The translations under genes and the position numbers were made by a program. Positions 46,760 to 58,557 of a stretch of DNA of 64,000 nucleotides are shown one piece after another (the first letter of the stretch is position 1; each line of letters opens with the position of its first letter). Where the stretch lies: the NCBI GenBank assembly GCA_021234155.1, contig JAJEKV010000033.1:15073422-15137421 (forward strand). The letters are read 5' to 3'. The stretch comes from Isoetes taiwanensis (Eukaryota > Streptophyta > Lycopodiopsida > Isoetales > Isoetaceae). The notes beneath the pieces were generated by a model. It was not told the origin of the DNA. It saw only the letters and a list, made by a program, of their open reading frames with translations, and searched no databases.

Positions 46760-47708
46760 GTGTCTGCCTCGTTCAGTTTCATTTACAGAAAGGGACAAAT
46801 TGGGCGGTCGCCCAGATTGTCCCTTTGTGTAGATGGGGATGATAGATTGACAGGTCATACCACCCCTCTAACTTTCAGATTCGCTATGAATGGTGATTGG
46901 CCAGTCATGTATTACAAAACTCGACCCACTTACTTGGATTGGTTGCCTGCTGGTGGAATAAAGATGTGGAAAGAAAAAGAGGGCGGGAAGCCCATGATGC
47001 CGGTTGGATATCCTAAGTCGCTTCCTCTCAAGAAATCTGAAGGACCTTGGCTCGCTTTGCTAAACAAGATCCACAAGCATATATTGCATTGGGTTGCTTG
47101 TTCAACTAGTATCAAGGGTGCTCGAACCGCCAAGTACTCGGACGCAGTTCACGCCCCACGATTGAATATTGGATGAAACTCTTGCAAGAACTCGGGAACA
47201 TCAGCAAAGGATGGCTAAGGCACTTATAATGACTTCGCCACGCACTAGGCAAGCACAAGCTCCACCTCATGTAGCTGTAGTGGTGGAGCCAATTGCTACT
47301 ATCACTCCTCCTTATGTCGGCCCCCCGGAAGGACAAACCACATCATCGAATTCAACCCATACAAAGATTTGAAGAAAGGTATGTTTATTATGGCACGCCC
47401 TGATGACTTGGGTGGGCCTAGCTACTGAGGACCCACAAATGGATGATAAGAAGGAGAACTTTGAGACTGTTCTGATGACTTGGTGGGAGCCAATCCCAGT
47501 GAGGAACCAAGTCTACCCAGCTAATTATGCCAATTGCTGGAAGAAGAGATGGAGGCCAACGACTGCAAGTGACCGCATAGAAGTGGAGACTATCGACTAC
47601 GCTTGGGAGCCATCAAACAAGAAGAAGATACCTAATACTATTAAGATACGTGCCGCTTTGCCGCTAAGGCATATGCAAAGACTCGCAGGGATGTCAACTA
47701 GTATTTGA
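46760..47708 (+). pseudogene. Decayed plus-strand coding region at right end of TIR element
   Basis: Blocks: WPVMYYKTRPTYLDWLPAGG and GPWLALLNKIHKHILHWVAC (46890-47110); LARTREHQQRMAKALIMTSP (47175-47235); and ENFETVLMTWWEPIPVRNQV with YANCWKKRWRPTT (47455-47570). Codon-like character and the Trp-rich segments suggest former coding sequence of about 300 codons with two frameshifts. No family recognised. It reads towards the right terminal repeat. Confidence 0.35.
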
Positions 47709-47785
47709 AAATGAATCATTCATCCAAGTGTACTAAAAATGGTCCATAAATTCGTGTATTGTCCATAATTAATGAAATTGTGCTT

Positions 47786-49758
47786 TTAATGATGTAATAT
47801 AGGTTTAATTTAAGTGTGCTGATCACAAATATACAATCAGATTCCTGAAAAGACACTATATCAACATTACATGCCAACCCAAACAAAGTGCTACTGCAGA
47901 GGGTTGCCCTCATATAGAGTTGGTATAAAATGTATTGGGTCAATGTATAAGATAATTCAAGATCTCAACCACATAGCATAGACACGACAATTAAATGAAA
48001 CTTATCATGCAATTATTGCTAAATTTGAAATATGTAGGGTAATTGATGTCTATAATAGGTTCCGAAACTTTCAACTATTTTCAACTACAAACTACAACTG
48101 TCACATCTCTACATTTCGGACAAAGCGGTGGCATGACAATGAGTATATGCTCCGCAACAAGTCGAATATGGAAGAGTTGATGACTATGATCAACAACATT
48201 AAATGTACACGGTTTCCACCTCTCCGGTATTCTAGTTGCATATAACGCTACCCCAAGGTCATAAACAATTAAACAATAGTTGTAATCACCACGTGCTCAT
48301 CCCCATACATAACCGGTTTATGCAAACATGGGAGGGACCCCTAACACGCCCATTAGAAGATAACATGCTCTGAAAGTGCTCTGAAAGTCCAATAGTGCGA
48401 TGACTGAAAAAATGGGAGCAAAGAAATAAGGATAGCTGCAAGCCCCATAACAGTTGTTATCAGATACAAATTTCTCCAAAATTTCTCCAAGCTGAGCTGC
48501 ACATAAAAAGAAATGTTGAGAGGTGGCTGAGAGTGAAGCATCATGTGTGTTATGATAGAAAAACTTAATAATGTGTGGCATGGTATCCATGGCATAGCCG
48601 AGTTTTATCTTAACATCTTGTTTTTGTAATACTTAAAAAGGTTAATTTTGATATTACCATATGACTCCCATTTTAGAAAAGTTTGCAGAGAAAAGACCTT
48701 GTAACAGGGAAGTTCCTCCCTCTGCCTATATGGACCACTTGGATCTTGCAATTTCGAACAATTTTATAGCTGCTGCAGATCTTCACATGCATGGTTTTTT
48801 CTTCCACTGCTTGTCTTTGTTTTGTGTGTGCTTTGTTAAAGCACCATATGCGTCAACACTAATACTTGGTGGCTTGAAAGTTCTTTTCTTGTCTTCCAGG
48901 CCTAGATGGGCCATTACCAACAGGCACATCATCTGATGTGTCTACCAGCTATTCTCATCAGCAAGATACCTAATATATGTAGAATGCAGCTAGATGCGAC
49001 AAAATCAATGCCATTATTCCCTTCAAACCAAGAGTTATGGATGGGCACTAGCCCAGGCATTGTATAGGACAAACGAAAGAAGCGAATAGATTTTGAGGAA
49101 GAAACATTGACAAATTACTCAAAGAAGGATGGCGTTCATGCATATCAAAGTATGACTAACGGGATTAGGTTATAGCATTCATTACCTCTTTGAATAAACA
49201 CATTCACAACATGTGTTTCGAGAATCCTCCCCGCAAATATCGGCCCTCTTGCAAACCAAATGGCAAACGCTCTTGCAATCTAGGGTTTCAATCTCTATAA
49301 ACCAAGAGCGTATTTCATCCGCTCGATTCCAACTGCAAGATATTTCACAAGTACCGGAAAGATCGCTCTAGCCGCAAACCTCTCGAGATAAAGTACTAGA
49401 GAAAATCATAAATTGAATCCTTTCTAAGCCTAAAACGTTACTTTTCACAAATACACCAGCTAAACCCATGGCTCCCCAACCAGTAATATCGTTAAGGTTT
49501 AATGTAAATTATCTAATAGAAACATAAAAAAATATAGCATTCACAAAATAAGACAAATGACATGTTAGATGTATCATGGATTAACCCGCTTCGTGTCATA
49601 AATATCTATGGTGGATTTGCATGCTTCTAAAGGATGGGTTTTGTATGTTTCATCTCGAAGCTACAAATCGCATATTTCATATGAAGAAAATAAAGAAACA
49701 GAAAAGCCATGCAATTTAGAGCATAGTAAGGTTTGAGCCCTTCTCAGGGTTTGCAAAA
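47786..49758 (-). repeat. Inverted partial copy of the 4.7 kb unit, part 2
   Basis: Reverse complement of unit positions about 2990-1010, resuming at TTAATGATG directly after the TIR element. Similarity ends near 49758 (aggtttgagcccttctc). GC-to-AT and indel differences are more frequent than between the direct copies, so it is an older or separately evolving copy. Confidence 0.85.
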
Positions 49759-50689
49759 TCGAGAGTAAAATACATGGTTTAAATCAAAAAGAGAAGCTCT
49801 TCAAGAGTAAAGAACCAACTCGAAGCAAGAATATAAAAATCCCAATCAAATGCTGATCCAAGTTCATTCTACAATCTTTGCATCAGAGATAGCAAAACAA
49901 CCTGAAAAAAGACAACAAATGATTTCAAAATCTTGACTTGCACGATGTTTACACTTCCGATCCGATAATGCGGATATAAGGGTCCACTTCCAAAGCCCCA
50001 GCAGAGTCCATGTGTGCAATTCTCGTATGCTGAAATTTGTTCTTGGGTTTATTGCAAAAATGAATTGCCGGACTTTTGCCGCTCCTCGATCAATAGGGCT
50101 CATTGTAGAAATTCTCGCCAATGCATCGAATGAGGAAATTTAAAACAACTACCGAATCGTGAGGTGCAACAAGACTAGTCCTTAGAATCTTTGAGACAAA
50201 GAATCGTGTCGCTAGCCAACATTTCCTTACATTGCGAATCCTATAAATTCTTCAAGCTATGATTTTCTTTGGCCTCGGTGACAAAAAATTTGCTTGCATT
50301 TCACACAAGGAAAAAAAGCTTGCATGGCTTTAAAGCCACATCCCGTGTCCTGTGAATCCGTGAAGAAGATAGAAACGCCGCATCGATCGGGACTTGTGAC
50401 TCACAGACAAACCCTTGGAATCCAAATAATACCTCATGTTTAGCCCAAAACCAAAGATCGGCCAGGTTCCAAGAAAATCGTATTTGTTTCAAAATGGGTC
50501 TCAGAATAACCACCATTCTGTTTTAAATGAATGCATATTCAAGCAAGAGCTCGATCATATTTAGCAATGCCACATTACCTCCTTCAAAAGAAACATTCGC
50601 CCATTTCTAGATGTTCCACTAAACCACACCTCAAAATGCATCTAATATTTGTCGACCAAACCAGCTCCTCGCCGAGCCTGCATGTAGCA
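49759..50689. other. No clear gene; possibly decayed 5' part of the U-box/ARM gene
   Basis: Several frames of 70-85 codons exist on the minus strand, but none shows a family motif. The stretch precedes the ARM-repeat pseudogene and may hold its U-box region in unrecognisable form. Confidence 0.3.
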
Positions 50690-51725
50690 AATCGGTCAAG
50701 AAACTTCTGGCGGGTGAAATCCCGATTAGACGAAACTCGAAGGAAAAAATCTTGTTGTTTCGAACTCCCCGATCAAATGAAAGATTGCACCGACTTATCA
50801 AATGCCGATGCTCGAAGAACTCGGAAGAGAAAAAGAAAGAAAAGTCGATCCCGGAAGAATCGGACAGATGCTTTGGTCACAACAATTTGCATGGGTTCCG
50901 AGATGGCCAAGAAGGAAGTCATTACCAAGCTCGGGCTTTTATTAAAAGTAGATGAAACCAAAGAATGGCGATCGCTGACGCAGGAAGCCATTTTCCATGC
51001 TTATACGCCTTCTTAACTCGATGATTCTCAAGTCCAGAGAATGCAATTGCATGTCTCCGCTTAATATATGCCTTCATGATAAAAACAAGAGGGCAATTAT
51101 GGATATTCCGTAAACTCGGATAATATTAGCAAGGTCTTAAATGCAAGGGCTTGACTATAGCATAAAACAGTCTTCTTTGCAACACTTTTTAGCCTTATGT
51201 CAATAAAGGAGTATAGGGATACAAAGGTGAGAATGATGCGCTTATACCGGCTTTCGATTGAGTTGCTAGAGGATAGTGCTTTTCGGTGTAAAAAAGATGC
51301 TCTAGAGGGTCTTTTTCCATCTTTCCTCATCCGATATGAATAAGTTACCTGGTTTGTGCAGGGTGCGGCCAAACCGCTATCGATAATTCATGATAGAAGG
51401 GCGCCGCTTTTGAACATTCAAAGAATGGAAGGTTGGTTCGGTGATATATTGGCAAGATTAAGTATGATAGGTAAATGTCAAGAAGGGGCATTGGAAATAA
51501 GTCGCGGTGCAATTCCCCTCCTAGTTGAAATCCTCGAACCCACGCAGACAATGAGAAGCCGTGAAAATGCATTTTTTGTGCTTTAAATTTGTGCCGCACG
51601 GTGGTCAGGGCAATAGTAGAGGAAGTTGTTAATTGCAACTCATGTATGTCAAAGACTGTACACTTGTGTCTTCGTGTTCTCAGACGCCGCCCGGAAGGTC
51701 GGGTGCTTTGCTTCAGGATCTTGAT
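50690..51725 (+). pseudogene. U-box/ARM-repeat (plant PUB-type) protein pseudogene
   Basis: ARM-repeat blocks occur in order on the plus strand in shifting frames: VKKLLAGEI, then DETRRKKSCCFEL and KDCTD (50695-50800); ENAIACL (51042); LLEDSAFRCKKDALEGLF (about 51255); and GALEISRGAIPLLVEIL with SRENAFFVL (51480-51586), followed by a stop where ICA continues the repeat. These match the armadillo repeats of plant U-box E3 ligases (IELLxDGTPRGKKDA, GAIPLLVEIL..GS.RSRENA). A U-box was not seen. At least five frame breaks are needed, so it is non-functional. Confidence 0.55.
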
Positions 51726-54297
51726 GGTAAATGAAAGATGCGTGTGAAGGAGGAACGAAGAATTCGGCCAAAGACATTGTTACATATCTTTTGGATGGTC
51801 TTCTTTGAACTAAAAAGATGATGTCGACTTTTATGTAAAGAGGATGAGTGTCAAATACAAAATTGCCAATCTGAAGGTTTGATCATGATGATTTGTGGCC
51901 ATTTTGATGGTATCACATGGTTTGCCATGACCTTTAGGCCCGCCATCAAAATCCTAATCTCAAAGGTCCATCGACTTCGCAGAAAAATAAAAAGGAAGCT
52001 TGCTTTCTATGGTCGCTATCTCTCTCTCATTCTTTGGAAGAATGGTTTTAGCTAACTTCATGTTGGCTAATGCCCATATTCAACTCTAGTTGCTTTGAAA
52101 TCTATTTACCAACGATCTCGAGGGCGCTTTGCTCAAGCTTTAAGGTGGGTAAACGCGTTTGGAGGTTCCTTCTTGGATAATCTCACCATGTAGCTTCTTT
52201 ACTAAATATTGGCTTTCGAAAAGCCATTCGGGTGGACATCCAACCATTGAACATTAACTTTACCGAACTCTATCCTGCTGCCTAAATGTTGTCCTCTTAG
52301 AAGAATTCTTGTATCTGTTTTTGATCATGCACCTGTTGACATATCAAACTCAACACGCTATCTTTTGGTGTCCCCTAGTCTATGATAATCAGAATGAGTG
52401 CCTGGTACTGAGAAACCTCCTTTGGCTTCAAATCCCATTGGTAATGGCAGCAAAATCACTGCATCTTATATTATAATGTTATTGTGTAAGTGTTGGACCC
52501 AGCCCTAATTTGGACGCTCCAGATTTGATCTAGCCAATGGAGGAGATGATGCCACGTCATATTCTTAAAATAACTTGGGATTTTTTTTTGGGTCATCGTT
52601 CGTTTTACTCCCGCTCTTAAAATTTGTGAGCCCGATCGAGACCAGCAGTTAGGTGCACCGAATCCTTTAAGACTGCCCAGGTTAATTTCGGGGATCTGCA
52701 AGCATCCCTTTCAATTCTCAGTGCAAACTGGGCACTGTAACAAAATCCAGATCCATCATTTTTAGGTTAGAAGAGCAACCATCTAGGAGTTTTGCCAGAA
52801 GGGTTGAAGCCATTGTGCCAGAGCTTTTGAATCGCATCTAGCTTTGCTTTTCATTTGGAGCCCTCCAAGTTCCGGTACATATTCCACAAAGACAGCGATG
52901 GGAACGCTGTTATTCACCAGTTGGTGAGAATGCTATGCCAGAAGGGCTATCAAGGCTGTCTCTGCTAATCCTTCCTTGATTTGATCCATAGTTCTGGCAT
53001 GCGGCACTGCCTTGGAGGAGTGGAGCTCTTCTTCAGCCGAATTTGAAGCGCCATCCTTCCTAAGGTGAGCTAAGAATTATTCAGGTTTACTCAGATGGCT
53101 CTGAAGCAAACGTGGTATGGCGTAGCATGTCAAAAGTGCAAAAGTGGTCTTTTTGAGCAAAAAGATAAGCGGGACTCTCGTTGCTCTGAGGAAGTAGCAT
53201 CACACCATCACCAATTCTCTGCATCGTTTCCACATCAGACCATCATCGCAGAATTTTCTACATCAGACCATCATCTGAACAGAGAACTGCACTATCGTGT
53301 TCTACAAATGCAGGAACATCTGAGGTCATTGTGCATAAAGACCTCTAAACGATTGCTCTGGCTTACATTCTTCCATGCGCTGAGAGCTTTCTACAAGTTT
53401 TTGCATAAGCAGTGAAAATTGGCTGCCGACAGGCATGTTTTTGTAGTCAAGCTTCATTTATTCGTTTGAATTGCAATGAAATTACATGTTTTTGTAGTCA
53501 AACTTCATTTCTTCGTTTGAATTGCAGTGAAATTCCATGTTTATTTGTAGGCCTTTAAATTCGCATTTTGTGTTCTTTTTCAAAATGTTTGCTGGCTTCT
53601 AAGTAGAAAGTAAAGGCAACTGCGCAAAATTTAGCTTTCGTGACTTAATTAGATAAGATGTTCTCTTAGATTTGGCAACGCCTGTGCGCATAGGATCAAG
53701 ATCTGTTGGCATCTGCTTTGTGCTCATAGGCTCCACTATTTGTGGGCTTGCATTGTCCATGCATGCATTGGCTGAGCTTAGCTTGGCTCTACATTCTCTA
53801 TGCATGCATAGGCTCTTGGCTTTATAATCTTCTTAGCATGCATACGCCTTTGCTCTGCATTCTCTATGCTTCCATGGGCTTCCGCTCTCCATTCTTTATT
53901 CATGCTTTTCTTCTCCATTCTCTATGAGCACATGGGCTTTGGCTTTCTTAGCCTTATAGCTTTCTTTCTTTTTTGATCATCAAAATGCTTTTCTTAGCCA
54001 GCATTTTGTATTTGGCTCCGCATTCTTCATTTGTGCATATAATTTTGGCTCTATATTCTTTATAAGTGCATAAGCTTTCTTTCTTTTTCTTTGACTAGGG
54101 GAGTCATGCAATATACATAATATAAGCATCACTGCCACAGCCCCAAAGAATAAGGAACTGGGAATCAATGTTGAATTTGAGTAGAAGACCTGTTCATTTG
54201 TATCATGTTCATGATAAGACTTTGGTTGAAGTGATGGACCATGCAATCAGCTTTAATCTGCAAGGAGTAATGCTTGATGAGGGCCTCGACATACATC
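51726..54297. other. Intergenic stretch with repeats
   Basis: No supported gene. A 106-codon frame at 53095-53415 is His/Ser-rich and matches nothing I know. A 51 bp tandem duplication (catgtttttgtagtcaa) lies at 53434-53535. From about 53730 to 54080 there are degenerate repeats of about 45-50 bp containing ggctctncattctctatg and atgcatagg. Confidence 0.4.
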
Positions 54298-55073
54298 AGT
54301 TTCCATAATTCAGCTGTGCCTTGAGATGCAATAACTTGAAAATCACCACCAGCTTCGTTGCCTGCGCTTCTCCAGTTGCTGAAGATACCAAACTGTTGCC
54401 CCTGAAAAAGCGCTGCAAACAGAACAATTATGAAGAACATGAGGCACATCCAGCGCCTGCGTGACCATGAAGAGCTCTGATGTTTCACAACTACAGGAGC
54501 TTTTCTTTTGAGACGGGCACCACCCTCTTTCCGAATTATTGTGCATTCTGATGTAGACTTCCCGGATGAAGGATTCAGTGAATTAGGAACAGAATTGTTA
54601 GCAGGCCCTTGTGCTGAAGTTGTATTCATTATTGGAATGGTGGTTGATGCAACAGAGTGACCTGGTGGTATTGCCTGGCCAGAAATTGTGGAAGTGTGAG
54701 AGAAAGAATGCATCGACGCTGCAGAAGATGCCTGTAAGTAATGACTGGAAGTTGTATATGATGGATATTGAGTCTCACTCGCCTTTATCTTTTCTTGAGC
54801 TCTGGGTAACTGACATTTCTTTGAACTGTCTGTAGATGGGATAGTTGTCTTTGGACCGCCTAAAGGACGATCTGATGAACCAGTTCCTGAAGTCTGGTTG
54901 GAAGCTTTTGTATCTCCACCCACTAAGCTTAGGCTATCTTTTTTTGCCTCTACACCAGAGCTATCTTTCCTGGCTTTGTTGGTCACTGGTTTCCTCAAGA
55001 CAGATCTTGCTGGAGGCGAGCAGAGGGACGCCCGTTTTGCATGCATATCCGCATATGAGATTTTGGAGTCCGC
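54298..55073 (-). CDS. Exon of an unidentified Ser/Thr-rich single-pass membrane protein
   Basis: An open minus-strand exon runs from 55073 (after TGTCCCTACCAG) to 54298 (before GTATGT), about 259 codons in phase 0. It begins ADSKISYADMHAKRASL, continues through a long Ser/Thr/Pro-rich region, then a basic cluster (ARLKRKAPVVVKHQ, SRRR) and one hydrophobic segment (WMCLMFFIIVLFAALF), with about 35 residues after it. The basic-then-hydrophobic order suggests a cytosolic or nucleoplasmic N-terminus. A membrane-anchored, inner-nuclear-membrane-like or signalling role is possible, but the family is not recognised. The frame is open for its whole length, so the gene may be alive. Confidence 0.5.
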
Positions 55074-55462
55074 CTGGTAGGGACACAAGGAGTATCAGAA
55101 CCAGAGCACCACTTAGTTGAACATCACACTCTTCAATTGAGTCACCTTCATTCTATTTTTTACTATAGTACATTTCCTCCTTATTCATTCTGACACTAAA
55201 TTATGCATTGGCATTTTGTTACTAAGCAATCTGAAATGCAGATAATGTCTAACAGACATGTCAATTAAGGAAAAGAGAACATACGTGTCCCTGGCATTAT
55301 TGACATGAAAAAATTTGGGCTTCCTTCTGAACTGTTCCTATACTGACCATATTCCCATTTGTGTTAAATACAAGCTATGGTATGACAGTGTGGAGGGATT
55401 GAAGCTTCCATGAACAAAGAGTAAACCATGTGTGTTTGACAGCTACCTCCATGTGCACTTAC

Positions 55463-55531
55463 CTTCTTTGGTTTTGCCTCAGTTGTATTATATTTCACTT
55501 TTATCTCCCCAGAATCCTCCTCTGCCTGCCT
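55463..55531 (-). CDS. Upstream exon of the same membrane-protein gene
   Basis: 69 bases (23 codons, phase 0) lie between TTTGCTATAG and GTAAGTGC. It codes for an acidic stretch beginning RQAEEDSGEIKVKYN and ending KPKK. It joins in frame to the exon at 55073. Confidence 0.5.
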
Positions 55532-55739
55532 CTATAGCAAACACAAAATCATGGGTTCAGAAGCTGGTGCTCTCTCAATGTGTTCTGAGTAGATTAACTA
55601 TGTGACTGCCTTCTCTGTTCCTAACATTTATAAGTTCGATATGGCATGCTGCACCTTATTGCTTCTATTTCCTGTATTCCAGACATTTTGATTCAAACAT
55701 TTGAGGACAGATAAGCCATACAGCAAGCACTGATCCAAC

Positions 55740-55931
55740 GTCATTTGTTGAGCAGTCATCTTCGTAATCCTCGGTGCACGATTCTACTCCATACCTCACT
55801 TCCCCACTGTCTAAAATGGTAACTTTGTCCAAGGTTTCATCAAGCCCAAAATTGATTCCACAATTTTCATCTGCAGAATCAATGCCAAGCATTTCTCGAA
55901 TGCTTGAAAAGGATGGCCTCCTTGGTTCATC
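55740..55931 (-). CDS. Further upstream exon of the same gene (donor uncertain)
   Basis: After GTATTGCAG the exon reads DEPRRPSFSSIREMLGIDSA, then LDETLDKVTILDSGE and a run of acidic residues (TEDYEDDCSTND). It can end at 55740 (GAC|GTTGGA) or 55722 (GCT|GTATGG); both give phase 0. The SFSSIREML and acidic segments look regulatory. No further upstream exon or start codon was identified. Confidence 0.4.
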
Positions 55932-55948
55932 CTGCAATACCAATTCCT

Positions 55949-55992
55949 TCTGCAGAGACGAGTATATATATCTGCAGAGACGAGTATATATA
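55949..55992. repeat. 22 bp tandem duplication upstream of exon
   Basis: Two copies of tctgcagagacgagtatata-ta lie just upstream of the acceptor at 55931 on the minus strand. They may affect the branch-point region of the intron. Confidence 0.8.
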
Positions 55993-56819
55993 TCTGCAGA
56001 GTCATTGATTCAGAGTTCATTAGGTTTCAAATATTTTATGATTTGATGGACCAAAAAATTGTATGCAAAAGTGGTTTTAAATTTAGGTTGTGAATGCATT
56101 GTATTCGTTGTGGTTGTTTGTGGTATCTATTGGTGGAAATTCTTTGGTGCCCCATTTTAAGACCATAATCAAGATGTGTACCATAAGAGCTGTTCAAACA
56201 TTAGTTTTATGGTCCCAAGCATGCAGAGTGAACACAACGGATTCAAAAGAACCATGGATATGTTTATATTTTATATATAGCTATAAAATAAGATTATAGA
56301 AACATGGGCATACGAATACGAATATATATAGTAGCTCTAAAATACGAATATAGAAACTGCAAACTAGAAAGATGATAGATCAACAATCCAAATTTTAGAG
56401 CAAATACAGCCCAGATTTATGCCTCTTTTTCCTTCTAAATCAAAACAGCAACCTGTGGCCATGAATTGATTCAAGGAAAACACTATCTAACAACGTGAGT
56501 TAATGCGAGAGATAAGCGAAAAAAAAGAAGAGGGAAAATGAAGGAAAAGGGTAGTCTGGACTCAATCTAGCAGGACCTCCAATGCATTAATTATGCATTT
56601 GCAAACCTCTAATGCTTCAACTCTAACAAACATGGAAGCCATTAAAAATCTTTGTCAATGCATCAAGCTATTCTAGGCCCAAAACCATAAATGCAAAAGC
56701 TTCTAATAGAGGAAAGAATTAGAAAGCAAGCTAAAGCATTGAAAGAAAGGATAATGCATCGAGTGGTGAGCAGCACCTCGGTATCACTGCTACTTGATCA
56801 TTGACAAGTCCCCAACTTA
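55993..56819. other. Non-coding stretch, possible Helitron body
   Basis: Short frames only. It lies upstream of the plus-strand Helitron terminus at 56820 and may be Helitron interior. No 5' TC end was recognised. Confidence 0.3.
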
Positions 56820-56848
56820 TGCCCAGCAACGCTGGGCACCGTTACTAG
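56820..56848 (+). mobile_element. Helitron 3' terminus (hairpin + CTAG)
   Basis: TGCCCAGC-aac-GCTGGGCA (56820-56838) is followed by CCGTTA and CTAG (56845-56848), then host T. The word CCGTTACTAGT and the hairpin match the terminus at 15943 on the opposite strand, so both belong to one family. The body lies to the left. Confidence 0.75.
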
Positions 56849-57439
56849 TAACCTAATAATATCATCTTAACTTTTTTCTAGACATTGGAAGTTAATAATA
56901 TCAAACAAGCAGCTCCAATTTTGAAGTATTTATTCTACTCCAAACAATAGGAATATCTATGCTAAGGCTGCTACTAAGTGGAGTATTTAATATCAGGAAA
57001 CTTTAAACCTGTTTGCTAGTGTCGGGAAATCCAAATTGCTCTGCTATACATCACATAATATATTATATCTATTTTTGCAACATTTGATCACTTTGGGAGT
57101 GGCTAAATGTACCTCTCCATAACAATCCTTTCGGCTCCTTTGAGCTATAATGTCACTTTTATGGATGCCTCAATAACCCTGGGTCAATCTGGAAACACAG
57201 AAATAGGGTTTGTCGTGGTAGTATACAATAGATTAAGGATGCAATTAAAAAAAACTTGCCTCTTCAAGGCTACTTAACGATAGAACATGTGGTGGTTACT
57301 TTGTTGGTTTATTTCGTCATTTTCAATCCGGGATACCGATTGTGAACTCCTTTTGATAGGGTACATGGAGGATTCAACACATATGAGGAATGTCAAACCT
57401 TTATATCATTATGGATGAAATTGTTTAGGATAAAGATAA

Positions 57440-57575
57440 AGAAAAAGGTTTTTTACGTCCATGGTGATCCAAACGGGCCATGAACAAAAGCCGTGAGACC
57501 GAACAGAACTCGGGGGCTATGCTCTATAACAAGTCATGCTTGCAATAACAAGAAAAAAAAAATTGCAAAATAATG
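57440..57575 (-). mobile_element. LINE 3' end related to the one at 20341
   Basis: On the minus strand the sequence reads ...CTGTTCGGTCTCACGGC, then CACCATGGACGTAAAAAACC and a TTTATC-like tail. The LINE at 20341 has CTGTGCCGTCTCATAGGC and CCGTGGACGTTAAAATAAAC at matching spacing. Only the 3' untranslated region remains. Confidence 0.5.
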
Positions 57576-58093
57576 CATTTGGCATCATGAATAGTTGGAG
57601 TTAACTTCCACCTATGCTAGAAAATATAATATACGGTTGAAAATATATGGTATATATTATGAACCTATTGAGACACAAGATCTTCATCCTTGCTGGTTGC
57701 ATAGTCCTTAGTGGTGGGTACAAAGTCTAGAGTGATACGTGATCTTCATTAAGAGATGAAACTACGTGGGAGGTGGAATCCCATCAAGTTTGCGCACATG
57801 GCACATGCCATATCGACATCCAACATTTTAGGAAATTGGGATTGATTTGAATTTTGTTATCTAATCCAACGAATCGAGCGGATCTTTCTAGATGTAACGG
57901 TGATGAGCAATCCTTTCGGTGATAAAAGCAGTTGCGAGATTGATTAAATTTTTTGCTATTTGTTCCATAAACGCTGGTAGGGTTTAGCAAATAAGGGAGA
58001 TTACTCACAGAGGTCGACTCCTCTAGAGTTAATAAATTGGTAGTAATATTGGCCTGCAGGTGCTTCATGTCAGCTTTTGCGGTAATATGAGAA

Positions 58094-58530
58094 CACACAA
58101 CTACCATTAACATTATTAACATAAACCATTGCATTTAACACATTTAAATTAAAATCCCCCTTAAACCCCCTTTGGTTTGGGTGCATATTCACAGGGGGGG
58201 TTACGTAGGGCAGCAAGAGCCCCAAAAATATATTTACAATACATGTATAAAATTAACACCATTAAGTACATTCTTTCAAACCTTATAGTATTTTGCAAAC
58301 CTTAATATACTATATACAAAAACTTGTATATGCATACCCCACAAACGAGGATCGCTATGTACGGTCCAGATCTTGGAATAAAGGGCAAATATGCCCATCC
58401 AACAGCTCTCGTTGCCCGGAGTAACCTCCCGTGTGAATATGCACCCAAACCAAAGGGGGTTTAAGGGGGATTTTAATTTAAATGTGTTAAATGCAATGGT
58501 TTATGTTAATAATGTTAATGGTAGTTGTAT
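58094..58530. mobile_element. Foldback element, copy 1
   Basis: Arms of about 120 bp (58094-58215 and 58405-58530) are inverted copies with roughly 95 percent identity by eye. They contain CCCCCTTAAACCCCCTTTGG and the word GGTTTGGGTGCATATTCAC. The central 190 bp is AT-rich. No coding capacity. The layout fits a MITE or foldback transposon. Confidence 0.75.
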
Positions 58531-58557
58531 GTTGATTGTTATATTAAAAAAACTTTT

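Larger units (their letters stand above)
41487..47785. mobile_element. 6.3 kb TIR transposon inserted in the inverted unit
   Basis: Left end AAGCATAATTTCATTAATT (41487 on) and right end, in reverse complement, AAGCACAATTTCATTAATT (ending 47785) form a 25 bp terminal inverted repeat with two mismatches, ending TGGAC. The intact units read CCTTAATGATG. Here CCTTAA precedes and TTAATGATG follows, giving a TTAA (or, read differently, TA) duplication. TTAA suggests piggyBac-like and TA mariner-like chemistry, but the terminal bases fit neither textbook consensus and no transposase with a DDE/D motif was recognised. The interior holds palindromes, minisatellites and decayed frames listed separately. 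Confidence 0.7.
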
